Source: Sarcocystis neurona (lineage: Eukaryota; Apicomplexa; Conoidasida; Eucoccidiorida; Sarcocystidae). Taken from it: 64,000 nt of DNA. Location of the stretch: assembly GCA_000727475.1 (NCBI GenBank), contig KL647297.1:1583295-1647294 (forward strand). The letters run 5' to 3'. The notes below the pieces were generated by a model that saw only the letters and a program-made list of their open reading frames with translations, searched no databases and was not told the DNA's origin. A program made the translations under genes and the position numbers. This document shows, piece after piece, positions 41,201 through 53,221 of the stretch. Numbering within the stretch: position 1 is the stretch's first letter; each line of letters starts with the position of its first letter.

Positions 41201-44200
41201 TCTACTGCTGCTGCTCCTGAATTCTGCAGTTAGCTGCGGAAAACTGCGGCAGCGGTAGTGGCGGCCGCAGCAGGAGGAGGACGGCGGCGCAGGGCTCCTT
41301 CTTCGTAAGGGATTCAAAAGCAGAGGGCGGACCCCGCGATCTCCGCAGGACCTGCTGTGGCAAAGCAACTCTTGCTACTCTGTTAATGGTGGTTGAAAAC
41401 AAATTGGAGGGACCATCAAAGATACGTATTTGTGCGCAGCGACCGATTCTCCTCGTGCTCGCACCATCCATACGAAAACAGTGACGGAATGCGCGAAAAA
41501 CAGTGCGCAAACGCTGCCCAGCTGTGTGGTGTACGTACACCCAGAGGTGCTGTCACCGCTGTTGCTGCAGAGGGAGAAGAGCATTAGCAGTCGCCACAGC
41601 CCGGCAGCATGCGTCGCTGCTGTAACGACCGGCTGCAAGAGAAGAGAGATATGAACGAAAGCGAGAAATCTGCCGCGCATGAAGCAGCAGCACCAGTGAA
41701 AAGGCGGCAGAGGCACGAAACTAGTCGATGGTGCTCAGGACGAAATATTGAAAAAAATATTGAAGAGAGGCGGAGAGCGAGGAGAGACGTCTAAGCTTTC
41801 TCTGTTCCTTGTATTCTCCTGATTGTCACGTTGTTACTGCACTGCCGATCATCTGCGAGAGACTCATGACTTGCTCCGGCTGCTGCTGCTGCCACAGCTG
41901 GTGATATACACTGCTGCAGCATCTGCTGCTGCGACTTCTCTGCTGCGATTGTTGTTGTTGCTAATCGCACGAGGACACGCACGAAAAAGAAACAATACAG
42001 ACATTTTAGACGATGCAGAAGTCTGGAACTGTCAGCCGCGCAGGCAGCTGCGCGAATGATAAAAGCCTAACAGAACCCCTTCCCGGTGGAGGGAGAGAGG
42101 AACCCGTGCTGTTAAGCGGCAACTGTAGTAGTCTGGCAGCAACAACAGCGCTGACGGTAGAAGCTTCTCTCGTAGTATACCGTTTCGAGATACTTGAACC
42201 GAATGAAGAAAGACCGCGGAGCTTTCTACGCTCTATAGCAACAAAAAATCGATCTAGAGGATGGCGGCGCTGCAGAATGCTGCACAAACACCGCTGGTTC
42301 TTCCATTCATGCGCGCGTGTTTTTGAAGATGTTCTTGTTGTGGCAGCAACTGCCCGGCGGCAGCTGCTGCAGCTGTTGCTGCTGTGGCCGCTGCTGCAGC
42401 CGCCGGTGCTGCTGTCGCTGATGCGGTGGTGGCCGTGCTCCTCGGGATGTGTGGTGTGGCGCTCGGACAGCGAAACTCCTCTGCTGTGCTCGTTCGCAAC
42501 AGTGAAGGGCAGCCACTCGTTAGTTTTACGAGAATGTGTAAGGATGAATATGAGGACGAGGCAACGCCGAATACCACTTCACCGCAGACGTCATGGCAGC
42601 AACTCTCACAAAGCCTCTGTGCTGCGCGTGGTCTCGCTTGAGCCCGCTTTTGCCAGGAGCTGCAGCAAAGATGCCGCGCCGTCGTAGATTTGGGAAGTCC
42701 TTTTTATGTCGCTGCTGGCACTCACTACCTACGCTACTCTTCTGGTATTCTGTGAGGCTGTAGGGGGTGGAGCTGTCCCTCTGTTGCTGCCGCCATCGTG
42801 TTGGTGGCTGGCGCGGCAGTTGCTGCGGCTGTCCACGGAACACGTCATTGCTGTTGCTGCCGCCGCTGCCGGTGCCTGCCGCGCTGCGCGTCTGCGTGAC
42901 ACCACCCGACTCGCAGCTACTACTCTTCCTGGTGTTCATGCTGCTGCGGATTGCTGCTGCCACCGCTGATACTGCACGACACCAGGTCACTCCCGCCTCT
43001 TCGTACTCGCAGCGCTGCAACCGCCGGTGGTCGAAGCTGCGGCTTGCACTGGGTTTGAGAGCCGTGCTTGCTTGCTGCTGATACAACGCTGCTGCCCCTG
43101 TTGTGCTCGTGGTACCAGCATCTCCCCTCCACGGCGCTGGAGTAGTCAGTCAATCGACAACGGGACACAGTTGTTTCGTGGACCTACCCAGTCGGCGCAG
43201 GGGACACAGGTGCAGCCGTCGGCAAACACAGGGTAGGCAGCTATGCGGAGATGGAGCAGCTCTAGGTAGCGAAAACAGAAGTACTTAGTTTCTTGCATGC
43301 ACCGCGGACACAACGTAGCGGCGCAACGGTGGCGGCTGCGATGCCAAAACAAGAAAGAGGACAGACCGTAGCAGGCCTACCAAAGACTTCCACTGTTGCT
43401 GCGAATCGCCGCGTGCGTACAAATGGTGTCACCGGTGCTGGTGGGCTGGCTGCTTCGGTTGAGCTGAGGCAATGCTGAAGGAGACGTCATAATAAACTGC
43501 GATCTGCAGAGGAATAAAAACACTTCTACACGCGATGTGTAGCTGACAGATTGCGTCAGCGTGACTACATAGGTATTAGCACCGCTGCGAGGAGGATAGA
43601 CTGAGTCAGCAAGGCTGCATGAGTAGTAGCGCCTCTGATCGCGGAGCGGCGTGCTAGGACTTCTGTCCTCCACTTGCCCCTCCTGATCCCGTAGTTGCTG
43701 CGCACGTTCTACGGTGGTAGCTGTCCTATATTATGGTGCCGCAGGCTACACGGTGTGTGGGTCCACAGAATTAGTAACGACGACGTGTACTGCCGTACTG
43801 CTGTTGGAGCAACTGCTACGCTAGCAACGAGACACAGACGAGTCGTGCGGCCGGCCCAGCTCGTGTAGCACGCAGGCCTCAGTAAAAATGCACTTGCCCC
43901 AGCTAGTAGGACACGACGGGTCCTGTGGCTGCGATCGATATCATGACAGGCTTCTGCTGCTGCAGGGCGTGTGGGCCTCTTGTATGGCCTGCTGGCTTCA
44001 TGCGGGCTTGCCGATGGGCTGCTGTTTCTGGTTTGCTGTGTTAACGGCGCATACTACAGTAGCACCACCTCTTCTGAAATTCTGCTGCTCTGTCTGGTGT
44101 TGCTGGCGCTGGCGTTGCCGCTGGTGATGCCGTATGCGCTGTGCATCCACAATGTAGTCGTCGCCCTTGGTGGGCCTGGAACTGCTTGTGTTGGCCGTAC

Positions 44201-44880
44201 GACACAGCCGTCTTAGCCTGTGTACCTGCGGTTTCTACGTCGTCTTCCAGTGCTACCGCAGCTACGCCTGGTAATTCCTTTGCAGCTGGGTTGGTGCTAG
44301 TGCCTTTACTCTTGCTTTTTAAGGCCAACGCTGTTATGCGCCTGCATGTGCCTCTGGCGCTGCTGCTGCTGCTGCGCTGCTTCACTGAGGGAGGGAATCG
44401 GTGCTGGGGAGTTGTTTTTAACTTTGCGACACGAGTGTTCCCATTTTCGCAGGGATCCAGGTGTAAGAACGATGTGCATCCGTATACCTTCCCATGGTTT
44501 TGCAATACGAACTGCTCGATGCGCCGCGTTCGCATCAAAACAAATCAGCTTCCTCTGTGGCAGTTGCCGAAAGTTCACGACCTCGTCCTCCTCTGTCTCC
44601 CCCTCCTGCTGCTGCTTCTCCTCCTTTCACCGCCCTACTTCGCCCGCTTTTGCTACTCTTGGCAAGAAAGCATGCGGCGTTGTGGCCTGTTCTCATGTGT
44701 GCGCGCATGTGTATTGTGAGTGATGTGTCTATGCGCGTACTCGTAGCTCGATCAAGAAAACAGAGGAGACACACGAAGGAAAAAGCTCTTTCCTTTTCCC
44801 TGTTGAAACATTTCGTAAAGTGTGACCAAGAGACAGCTAACCCACCCTTGGCTCTGCAGGTGAAGTACGACCCATAGAAA
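41201..44880. other. CTG-rich interval with short frames on both strands
   Basis: CTG runs lie on the plus strand at 41870-42450, 42780-43080 and 43960-44130. Frames that read naturally include 42384-42641 plus (TRMCKDEYEDEATPNTTS), 42526-43086 minus and 44041-44538 minus (KELPGVAAVALEDDVETAG). None starts at ATG with clear borders. An imperfect 50-bp duplication around GTCAGC (43555 and 43605) and a GTACGTAC palindrome at 41531-41538 are present. Confidence 0.35.
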
Positions 44881-47800
44881 GACTACTGTCAAGACTGGAG
44901 GGCTGGACGATCATGAGAACATGTATCTGCATATATGTTGTATGTATCGGTGGATGTCGGTCTGGTAAATTTCTTATTACAAGTGTAGCCTGTTTAAGGA
45001 AAACGCTCCTGCATAAAAGCAGCGAACTGGACGCCGAAGCACTTCTCGGCTTCACTCTGTAGGGACCGTGTTTGACAGAAAAGTAAACCCACAGGTGCGC
45101 GCGCTTTCGCAGAACGTACACATACTTACCTATGTATATATATACTGCACACATAAGAGGTAAAGAAGCCCCTGTGCGTCATTTATCTAAGGTGTCAGAC
45201 ATGACCTGGCGGGCTGCGCAGTTTACGCAGAACCGCCTCGACAGGCATGCACACACGGATGTATACGATATACATATATATATATATATATCTTCATAGA
45301 CACGCTTGATGTGGAGTATGCATACTCTCATGCGCACAAAACCTACATATTTGTAGAGGTACAGATGTGTGGGTGTACACCCGGAAGAATACCACTGTGC
45401 ACGACTTCGGCACCTGTATGTCCGTCAACCATAACACCCCTGAGAATTCACCCGCGCGACTCCGCTGTAGATGCCACAGAGTCACGATTGCAGACAGGGC
45501 GAACTCTTCTTCTGCTTAGATCCATACAAATTACTGCACACGTGCGTAAGTAGGTGGAAGGAGGTTACCAGCGGCAGCTGACGCTTTGTCGGTCTCTCTT
45601 CGCGGGCGTAGATACACGCAGTGTATCTGTAGAGTCACACTGATAGAGGATAAGCCGCGAAGACAATATCCACAGACAACTGTACCTTTCACTATCACTG
45701 CGAAGACACAGGTAAAGCAGAAATGGTGAGGGCATTGGACGAGGTGTGTTGCCCTGGGGCGCAACCACACCGTTGCAACGGAATGCACAAAAAGGAACCT
45801 CACATTTTTTCACTTCTAAGCCTCAGAGTGGTGAAGAAGGATCTACACGATGCAGAATAGACACAGGGAATGCTGCAAGAGGAGCCTCACTGTAAATTCA
45901 GCAGCACTCCTTCTGCATCTACCTCCTCTGGCAACATCATCATAACAGACTTGGCGCGAGTCGATTTTTGCTGCATTTGCGGAGAACTATCCTAGGTGTA
46001 TTCACGTCTCTACCCTTTTAAATTTGGAAAAGAATAGGCACCTCTACTTACGTTGATTCCGTAGTTAATGAGGCACATCACTCGTGGTGTGGTGCCCCCT
46101 TTCACAGAGTGCTATTCCGAAAGGGGGTGATGGCATGTTGGCGCCTACTCAGCATGAACACCGGCCAGAAGCGAGGCGTGGATGTACTCGAAGAATGCCA
46201 CTACCTCGGAGATCACGCAGAAGAGGGTAACGTCCCTCAGGCATGTACACATATATATATATATATGTAGATGTAGGTGGTCGGTCGGGTACATCGACAG
46301 AGAGGGGACTTGACATCTTGTAGAAATCTACTACCTTAAGACCGAGGTCTTCATCTTCCTGAAGTGGACTTATACACATGTGCAATCAAGCAGATGAGCA
46401 CATTGACTTCTACTGTTGTTCGCCGTTGCCGAAATGCCGCAGGCACGCCGCTCTCCCCTATAATGCAAAGAACCCCTGCGATCGCTTGCAGCTGTTGCCA
46501 CTACGTCTCTGGGTGTCTCCCATGGTTTCTAACGCTGTTTACGACCCCCCACGTCTCTTCTATCGAAGGAGCAAGAGAAAAGAAAGACGATCAGCAGAGC
46601 GCAAAAGTGTAACTTAGATATCTACGATGTATACCTGTGCACAGGTCTTACTATGCCACCGAAGCGCCTTCTCGTGTCTGTCTTTCCCGTGCTGCCAAGC
46701 ACCTCACGGATATAAGCAAGAAAAGTGCGCCCTTTCGGCAGGATGGGAGCACTCAGTATTAGATGCCCGCATATGTGCGGCGACGTGCTCCCGCGTTATA
46801 CGTAAACATATGGATCCCCTGTGAACACAGATACACTAGGAAAGGAGTATATATTTCCTTATTTTGTGAAGACATGGATCGCGAGGACACGAGCGAGTGG
46901 CAACAGCTCCGTCCAACTGATGATGCTACCTCTGCGTGTATGTGTAGAGGCGACTACGTGTACCCCCTGTGATTGTAATCTGTGCAAAATTTCCTTCCGT
47001 ATCCAGTAAGCACATTCATGTTCGAACAATCTATGCGTCCAAGGAGTTGCTTGGCAAAACGCAGTGTGCGCTACGTAGACACGGAGTCGCAGAACACATA
47101 CGTCTATTCCTCTCCACTAGTCGCTCCCCTGACATGCTTGTAAAATGCATGTGCGGACTCTCATATACTACCGACAGCGGCAGAGCCAGTCTTGCTCTCC
47201 TGTTGCGTTACCCTACATGCGTAAAGAGCAGTCTAATAAGAGGCGCCTGCGGGGTACGTATTACCAGTAAAAAAAAGCAAACGTTCCTTATCCTGCATCG
47301 ATGATCCTGCAGTCTCACGAGAAGCATTTGCAGCGAAGGCCAAAGTTTGTTATATTAAGGAAACCAGTTAAAATCGTACAAACGGGACAAGCATTCTTCA
47401 GACGCAACAAGTGCATAAAAATTCAAGCCTCCTGCCCGTTCCCCTTCACGCCGACGTATACAAATGAATAATGAATTAAACGTGTACCATTTTCACACGT
47501 GTGTACTCTGTGCACACGTACATGTATCATCACATTCTATATTTCTCTCTATATATACGTATGTATGGTTAAGGAGACTTCTATACAATCGTACATCCAC
47601 AGGTGCGTACACGTATACGTTGTACACTACGCGTAGAAGTGCGTACATACCGGTGTGTGTACGGATAGTCACAGACAGACATGCACATATGTAGACACAC
47701 GTCTGCAGGCGTGCACCTGTATCTACCTATAAATATGTATGCATTCACGCACACTGGCATGCGTACATGCGGGTAGCTCTGAAGCTTTCGACGCAAACCA

Positions 47801-48430
47801 TACATGTACATGCACACACATGCATACACCTCACACAGTCGTGTGAAAGTTCGGACGTAAACAATGAGGATACTACGTATCCGTATGCAGGCACGTGTGA
47901 GTGGAAAGCTGCTTTTTACTCCTCATTTGCTGCGGCGACCAGATGCACTTGTGATGTAAAGGCATGAGCTACGAAGCCAAACATGTGAATACGTGCTGTC
48001 ACGCACGTATTATGCGCCTTGATGAACTTCTTTCCCCACTCACCTGTCTATCCTGTCTATCTATCTATCTATTTTTCAGCGTATAAACGTGTATAATTGA
48101 AGTGCTGTGTACGACGGTATATGCACGTCACGAGGATCACAAGCGTGGTGTCCGACGTGGACGCGTGGACGCATAAGAGTCCACATCAATCGTGTTACGC
48201 AATAGGGCCAGCTTTAACGTTGAGAGTCTCTTTTCCTTCCTATAAACGTGTAAATGTGCGCGTTCACCTGCGCATGCCAACAAACAAGTGAACATGTGGA
48301 TACACGGGCAACTGTGCAGGGATCCAGGACTGTCCATTCTCACGTAGTCACGCGCTTGCAACATGTGATGGGTGCGGAAGAAGGAAATCCTGCAAAGACG
48401 AAACTTCATAAACGGCTGCAAAACAGGTAA
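44881..48430. other. Repeat-poor stretch, no gene called
   Basis: Triplet runs vanish here. Microsatellites appear at 45265-45300, 46245-46270 and 47470-47840. A plus frame at 46969-47304 (111 codons) is the longest natural-looking one, but it has no known motif. The palindrome GGGTGTACACCC lies at 45371-45382 and a 9-bp inverted repeat at 46095-46127. I see no exon chain. Confidence 0.4.
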
Positions 48431-51400
48431 ATCACTTGTTTCTGTTCAGGCGCTTCTCACGTCGATCCACTCGCCTGGCGCTGATGCTCTTTCCTTCTTC
48501 GACTAGGCCTGCCCTAAGCTGCCGGTTTTACTGCCACTGCTCTTGCGTTAACCGCTGCTGCTGGTGCTGCCGCTGTCTGACTGTGTTCTGTTCCTTTTCT
48601 CGAGTACCTGCTGCCTCTCGACACTGCGTCTAGTGTTACTGCCTTCTTTCTGCCTGCTGCTGAGCTGGCAGCGTTACTTGTCCCTCTCCTCTTTTGCGGC
48701 CAGAAGGAAACGAAAGATCCTGTGTTTGTTGCTCCTACTTCAGAGGCTGCTGGCTGCTTCCTTCTGGTGCTGCATGCTGCTACTGCGGTGCTTTCGGGGT
48801 GCTGTTCTTGTGCTGTTTCACTCCCATGTGCTGCTCTTCCCTACCGCTGCTGCTCACCACTGCTGCTGCTCATAATCCTTGCTCCTTCTTATTGGTGGAA
48901 TGCGCCTCTTCTAGGTCGGGCGACCGTCACCAAAAGGGGCAACAGGCCGTGCTTATGTTCTGCTTTCCTGCCGCTGGCACTCCTCTCTTCCTGCTCCGGT
49001 ATGCTGCAGTTCCTTGCCACAGCGTGCTGCTTCTTCCCACTTGCTGCAGTACGAAGACCTACTGCGTGCACTGTTTCACGATGCATACGGTGGGACATTG
49101 TTGCAACTGTTGTCACGTTTCCTTCAGCAGATTCTGGCCGGCTGATGCTGCGCATGTTCGGTGGTACACGCTTGGTTCCAAGCGGTTGCTGCTCTTGAAG
49201 CTGCTGCTACTGCTCCTACTGCTGCTGCGGCTGCGTGGAAGCCTGGGTCTGCATCCGTGCCTGACTTCGCTACTGCGTCTATCGGCTTTGAGAGGATGCT
49301 GCTTATGCTACCTGGGGGTCGCCGCAGCTGCTTCTATTTATACCACTGCCCTGCTGCGGCTACTCCTGCTGGTGTGACGGATGCTGCTGCAACGGCTGCT
49401 GCTGCTGCCGTTTCCTCTTTGTAGGGCTTGAAATTCTTTTTTTGTGCTGACGCTGCAGAGAGCATGCACGTCGCTGTTCTCGACACCGGCAGCTACGAGA
49501 ATTCCTGCACAACGAGTGTTGCTGCTGCCGATTCTGTGTCACAGACCGGTGTTGGGCCCGCAGGTCTTGGCTGAGCAGCTGCTGCTGTCTTCGGAGACTC
49601 TGTTCCTTCATTACACTATCAGGTCTGCGGTTGCAAATGTGGTTGAAAGTGCCACTGCACGTGCTGCTCCTTGCTGCTGCTGTACTTTCACGTATGCGGC
49701 TGGAGCACCAACGTCTCTGTGCCTTTCCTCTTGCGCGCACTGCCGTGCGTGCGTAGGCGCTGCTCAGACGTGCAGCTCTGAGCTTCCGCAGTCGTTGTTG
49801 ATAAGGATCCGCGCACTGTCACATTGCGCTTTCTACTCCGGCCTGCTGCAGCCCCGAAAGCTGCAGCGGCACTTTTGAGAAAACGCGAGGAGAAGCAAAT
49901 CGTGAAGCTTCAGTAGCCCTGTCCTGCCCCGCGGTGTAGTCCGGCTGCTGCTTGGGGTGCTGCCTCCACCAGCAAAAGAGTTTTCCCTCCTGGATCCGCT
50001 GGATACAGCATAGAACCTGCTGCTGCATTGTTCGACAGTCTTAGGGGATTTACTGCTGAAGTGGACGCTGCTACTGCTGCTCTTTCTGTTTCTTCTCAAG
50101 ACTCTGTCGCTACCAACCACGTAGCTGCTGATGTTGCGAGTGCCACGGTGCGCCGGCGTGCTGTTTTTGCTACTGCGTCTGACCAACGTGCCATCCTAGC
50201 TTCTTACGCTGCTGCTACTGATGTTTCTCGAGGCCGACACGGGAGTGTAACCGAGTGCATCCTTTCCTTCATTCTCAACGCTGGACGTTCCCTTATTCTT
50301 GCGCCTCCAAAATTGTGTAAAGCAAAACTCACTGCTACAAGTGTTGCTCCTGTACCGGACTGTGAACCGTTGGCTGTTGCTGCGGCGGTTGTTGCTGTTC
50401 TCGTTTCACAGGGCGCCGCTGCCCTTGCGCACACCTTTCTTTCTTTGTCGCGCCGCTTCCCTTGTCTCTGTGTCGCTCCTGGTTACTGGCCTGTGCTGTT
50501 GTGTTAATTCACAGTCTTACTGCTCCTTCTGATGTAGCTGTTCCTAGTCTTATGGCGAGCCCTCCTACCGCTGCTGCTGCTGCGGCACTCCTGTTGCATG
50601 CGCCTTTCGCCTTTTCCCCCTTCCCGTTAAGAGGAGGAACCTTCGCCGCGGTGCAGATGAACCCCTGGCGCCGGCCGTAACAGCAGCACGAGGAAAACAT
50701 CTACCTCCTGCTCTTGCGTGCGCCCTGCGCTGTCGCTTGTATGGCCGCGCGCAAGCCGAAGACAGAGACTGTGCATATGTGGCAGCGTTTGGCTGGTGGC
50801 GGTCACCTTCCTTCATGTTCCTTTTCTCAGACAACCTTTTCTCAACTTGCCTTTGTTGGTGCCGCCTTGATGCGGGAGTGCTGCTGCGGATGCCGCAAGT
50901 GTTATTTCTGGCGCGGCACTTGATGTTGCTGAGTGGGAGTGCGACTGATGCGCTGCTTCGCTAGGCGTTAAATCTGCTGCTGCAGGCGCGGCTGCTGCTG
51001 GGGCTGTGGCTACAGTTGTTGCGTTTTCTGCACCAGGAAAAAGAAAGTCTCTCTTCTGCAGTTTCCCGTGTGGGTTCGACGTGTTGGTGCAGCCGCTGCC
51101 GCTGTCAAGAAGGTGCTACACCACCACCACCACCATCACAAGAGGAGAGCTTCAAGTTACCTCTTAGTAATACATGGCCAACAAGACCAGCATCTTCAGC
51201 TGCGGCTGCGTTGCAGGAAGTGTCGCACCTTTTCATTCTACTCCTTTCTCGCAGTATCCTCTTTGCAGTCTACGGATTCGGGTTCCGCCAGCTCTCCTGC
51301 GTTTGCAGCAGGAGCTGCTGGTGTTTTTGCTGGCGCGCCAGCGGTAGCGGAGGTTGCCAGCGCTACCGCAGCTTTGTTGTTGACTCTTAATGCAGTTCAA

Positions 51401-53200
51401 TTGACCGCGGCTGCTGGTGCTGCTGCGTTGCCCGTGACAAAGAGCTGGTGTAGGTGCAGAGTCGACGCCAAGCTCGTCGTACTGCTGCTGTCGCTACTTC
51501 TGCTGATTTTGCGCGGAGGGGCTGCGGCTGTTGCTGATTTGCTCAGAGGTGCTTTGTCCTTTGGAGCCGCCGCTGCTGCAGAAGGCGAAGACAGATATTC
51601 TAATTGATCCACAGTTGGTTGAACACGTGTGCAAGAGTTTGTTTATTGCCAGTAGTCGAAGAAGGAGCACGTCACGAGGCAACTTCATGCGATGGTTTCA
51701 CGTTAGTACGCCGTGCTACACGTGTCTCGTGGCCCCTGTTCTTGCCGGCGCCGCCGCTCGTGTTTCTGCTGCTGTACGCCTTCCATACGGCGATTCACTT
51801 GCTGCAGGTGTTGCGACTTCTACTCCGGCCCCACGTTTTGCTGCCGCTGCTGCCGGTGCCCACGCTGCTGTCCTTCCTCTTGTTGGCGCTACTAAAAAAG
51901 GTGCCAACGCTGTTGCGGCGCTGCCTTGTCTGACTGTCCGTCTGCTGACGTTGCTAGAAAACTCTTGTCGCCTTTCCCTGGCATAATATGAGGAGCCCTG
52001 CATTCCCACTGCGGGCTCCAACCGCAGAATCGCCTGCTCGGCTGCAGCCAGCGGACTTCCTGCATGGCTGCTGCGGTCAACGGCGTTAAAGTGCGAGTCA
52101 GAATCCGCCGCTGCTAGTCGTGTAGAGACACTCTTTCCTAAATCCGCTGCAGCCTCGCATACGCACTGCCCCTCTTTTGGGCAGTAGAATACAGCTCTTC
52201 TCTACTGGACCCAATAAGTCACAGTTTCTCGGCTTCAGTTCTTTTGAGGCTGCGGCCAACCTTGTTGTTGCTGGTGCTCGAGACGGGGCTGCTGCTGTGA
52301 CTGCTACTGCTCCCATCAAAACTGCTGTTCTCGATGCTACATCGGATGCGGCTGCTGCTGCCGGCATTTCTGCCTGTCCCTGTTGCCCCTGTGGAGGCGG
52401 ATAGTCCCGCTGCGGCATGTCTTTCGTTGCCTGTGGATGACAGGAGTAGAATCGCTACGGTTGCAGGTGCTTCCGCTCCGGCCGGTCTCGCGCCCCTTGT
52501 CGCTACCGCCCCTGCCACCGTGGCTAAGCTGTTGCAGAGTCAGACTCAGCTGCTGGGCGAGTCCCGGTATACCACGTAGCTGCTGGTCCCGCGCCCACGG
52601 CTGCGCTGAAGCCCGTTGCTTCTGCTGCTGTTGCCGCAACAGTTGTACGTGTCGTGGCTGCTGCCTTCCTCGCCGCCTTCAGCAGCACTTCAACAGCTAT
52701 AGCACTTCCGTAATGTCCTTGCTGTCACCCCTGCTGCTGCTCCCCGTAGCAACAACAAGAGAGGGTGCCGCGTGTTGGTCTGGGGTGCTGCCAGACCGTC
52801 TTTGCCTACGCTTCTTCTCACGCACCGCCGGCGAAGTTTCTAGTCCTCGTCCTCTTTCTTGACGTGCGTGCTCACACTGGTGCCACTGTGTGGTTCTTTA
52901 TTGTTACTGTGCTTCTCGCTGCAGCAGGACCTTCTCTTGCTTTTGTTTGGTCTGTGGCTGCCCTTGCTGCCCCATCTCTCGCTGCTGCTGCATGGCTCCT
53001 GCTGATGCCTCCGCTGCAACGAGCGCTGCTGCAACAGCAGGTGATGAGGCTAATTCGTCTGGCCTTGTGACTGCTGGGGTTGCTGTTGTAGTGCCTGCTG
53101 GGGCCGCTGCTTCTGCGAAGGTTTATTACCAGCATCTGCGCCATGCCACAGTTTTCCTGCAGCAAACCCCGACAACTGGAACAGTGGCAGATAAGAAGAC
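48431..53200. repeat. 4.8-kb CTG-rich block with fragmented frames
   Basis: The plus strand is packed with CTG/GCT/TGC words. Unlike the neighbouring blocks, it has no frame over about 230 codons. Natural-looking plus frames (50028-50507, 51531-51986, 52177-52404) lie in different phases. Short minus frames such as 49360-49740 (Gln/Arg-rich) and 49833-50186 (Ser/Arg-rich) also occur. This could be a gene with many short exons on the minus strand, or decayed triplet-rich coding DNA. Confidence 0.45.
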
Positions 53201-53221
53201 AGCTTGTTGCACTGTGTCTTT

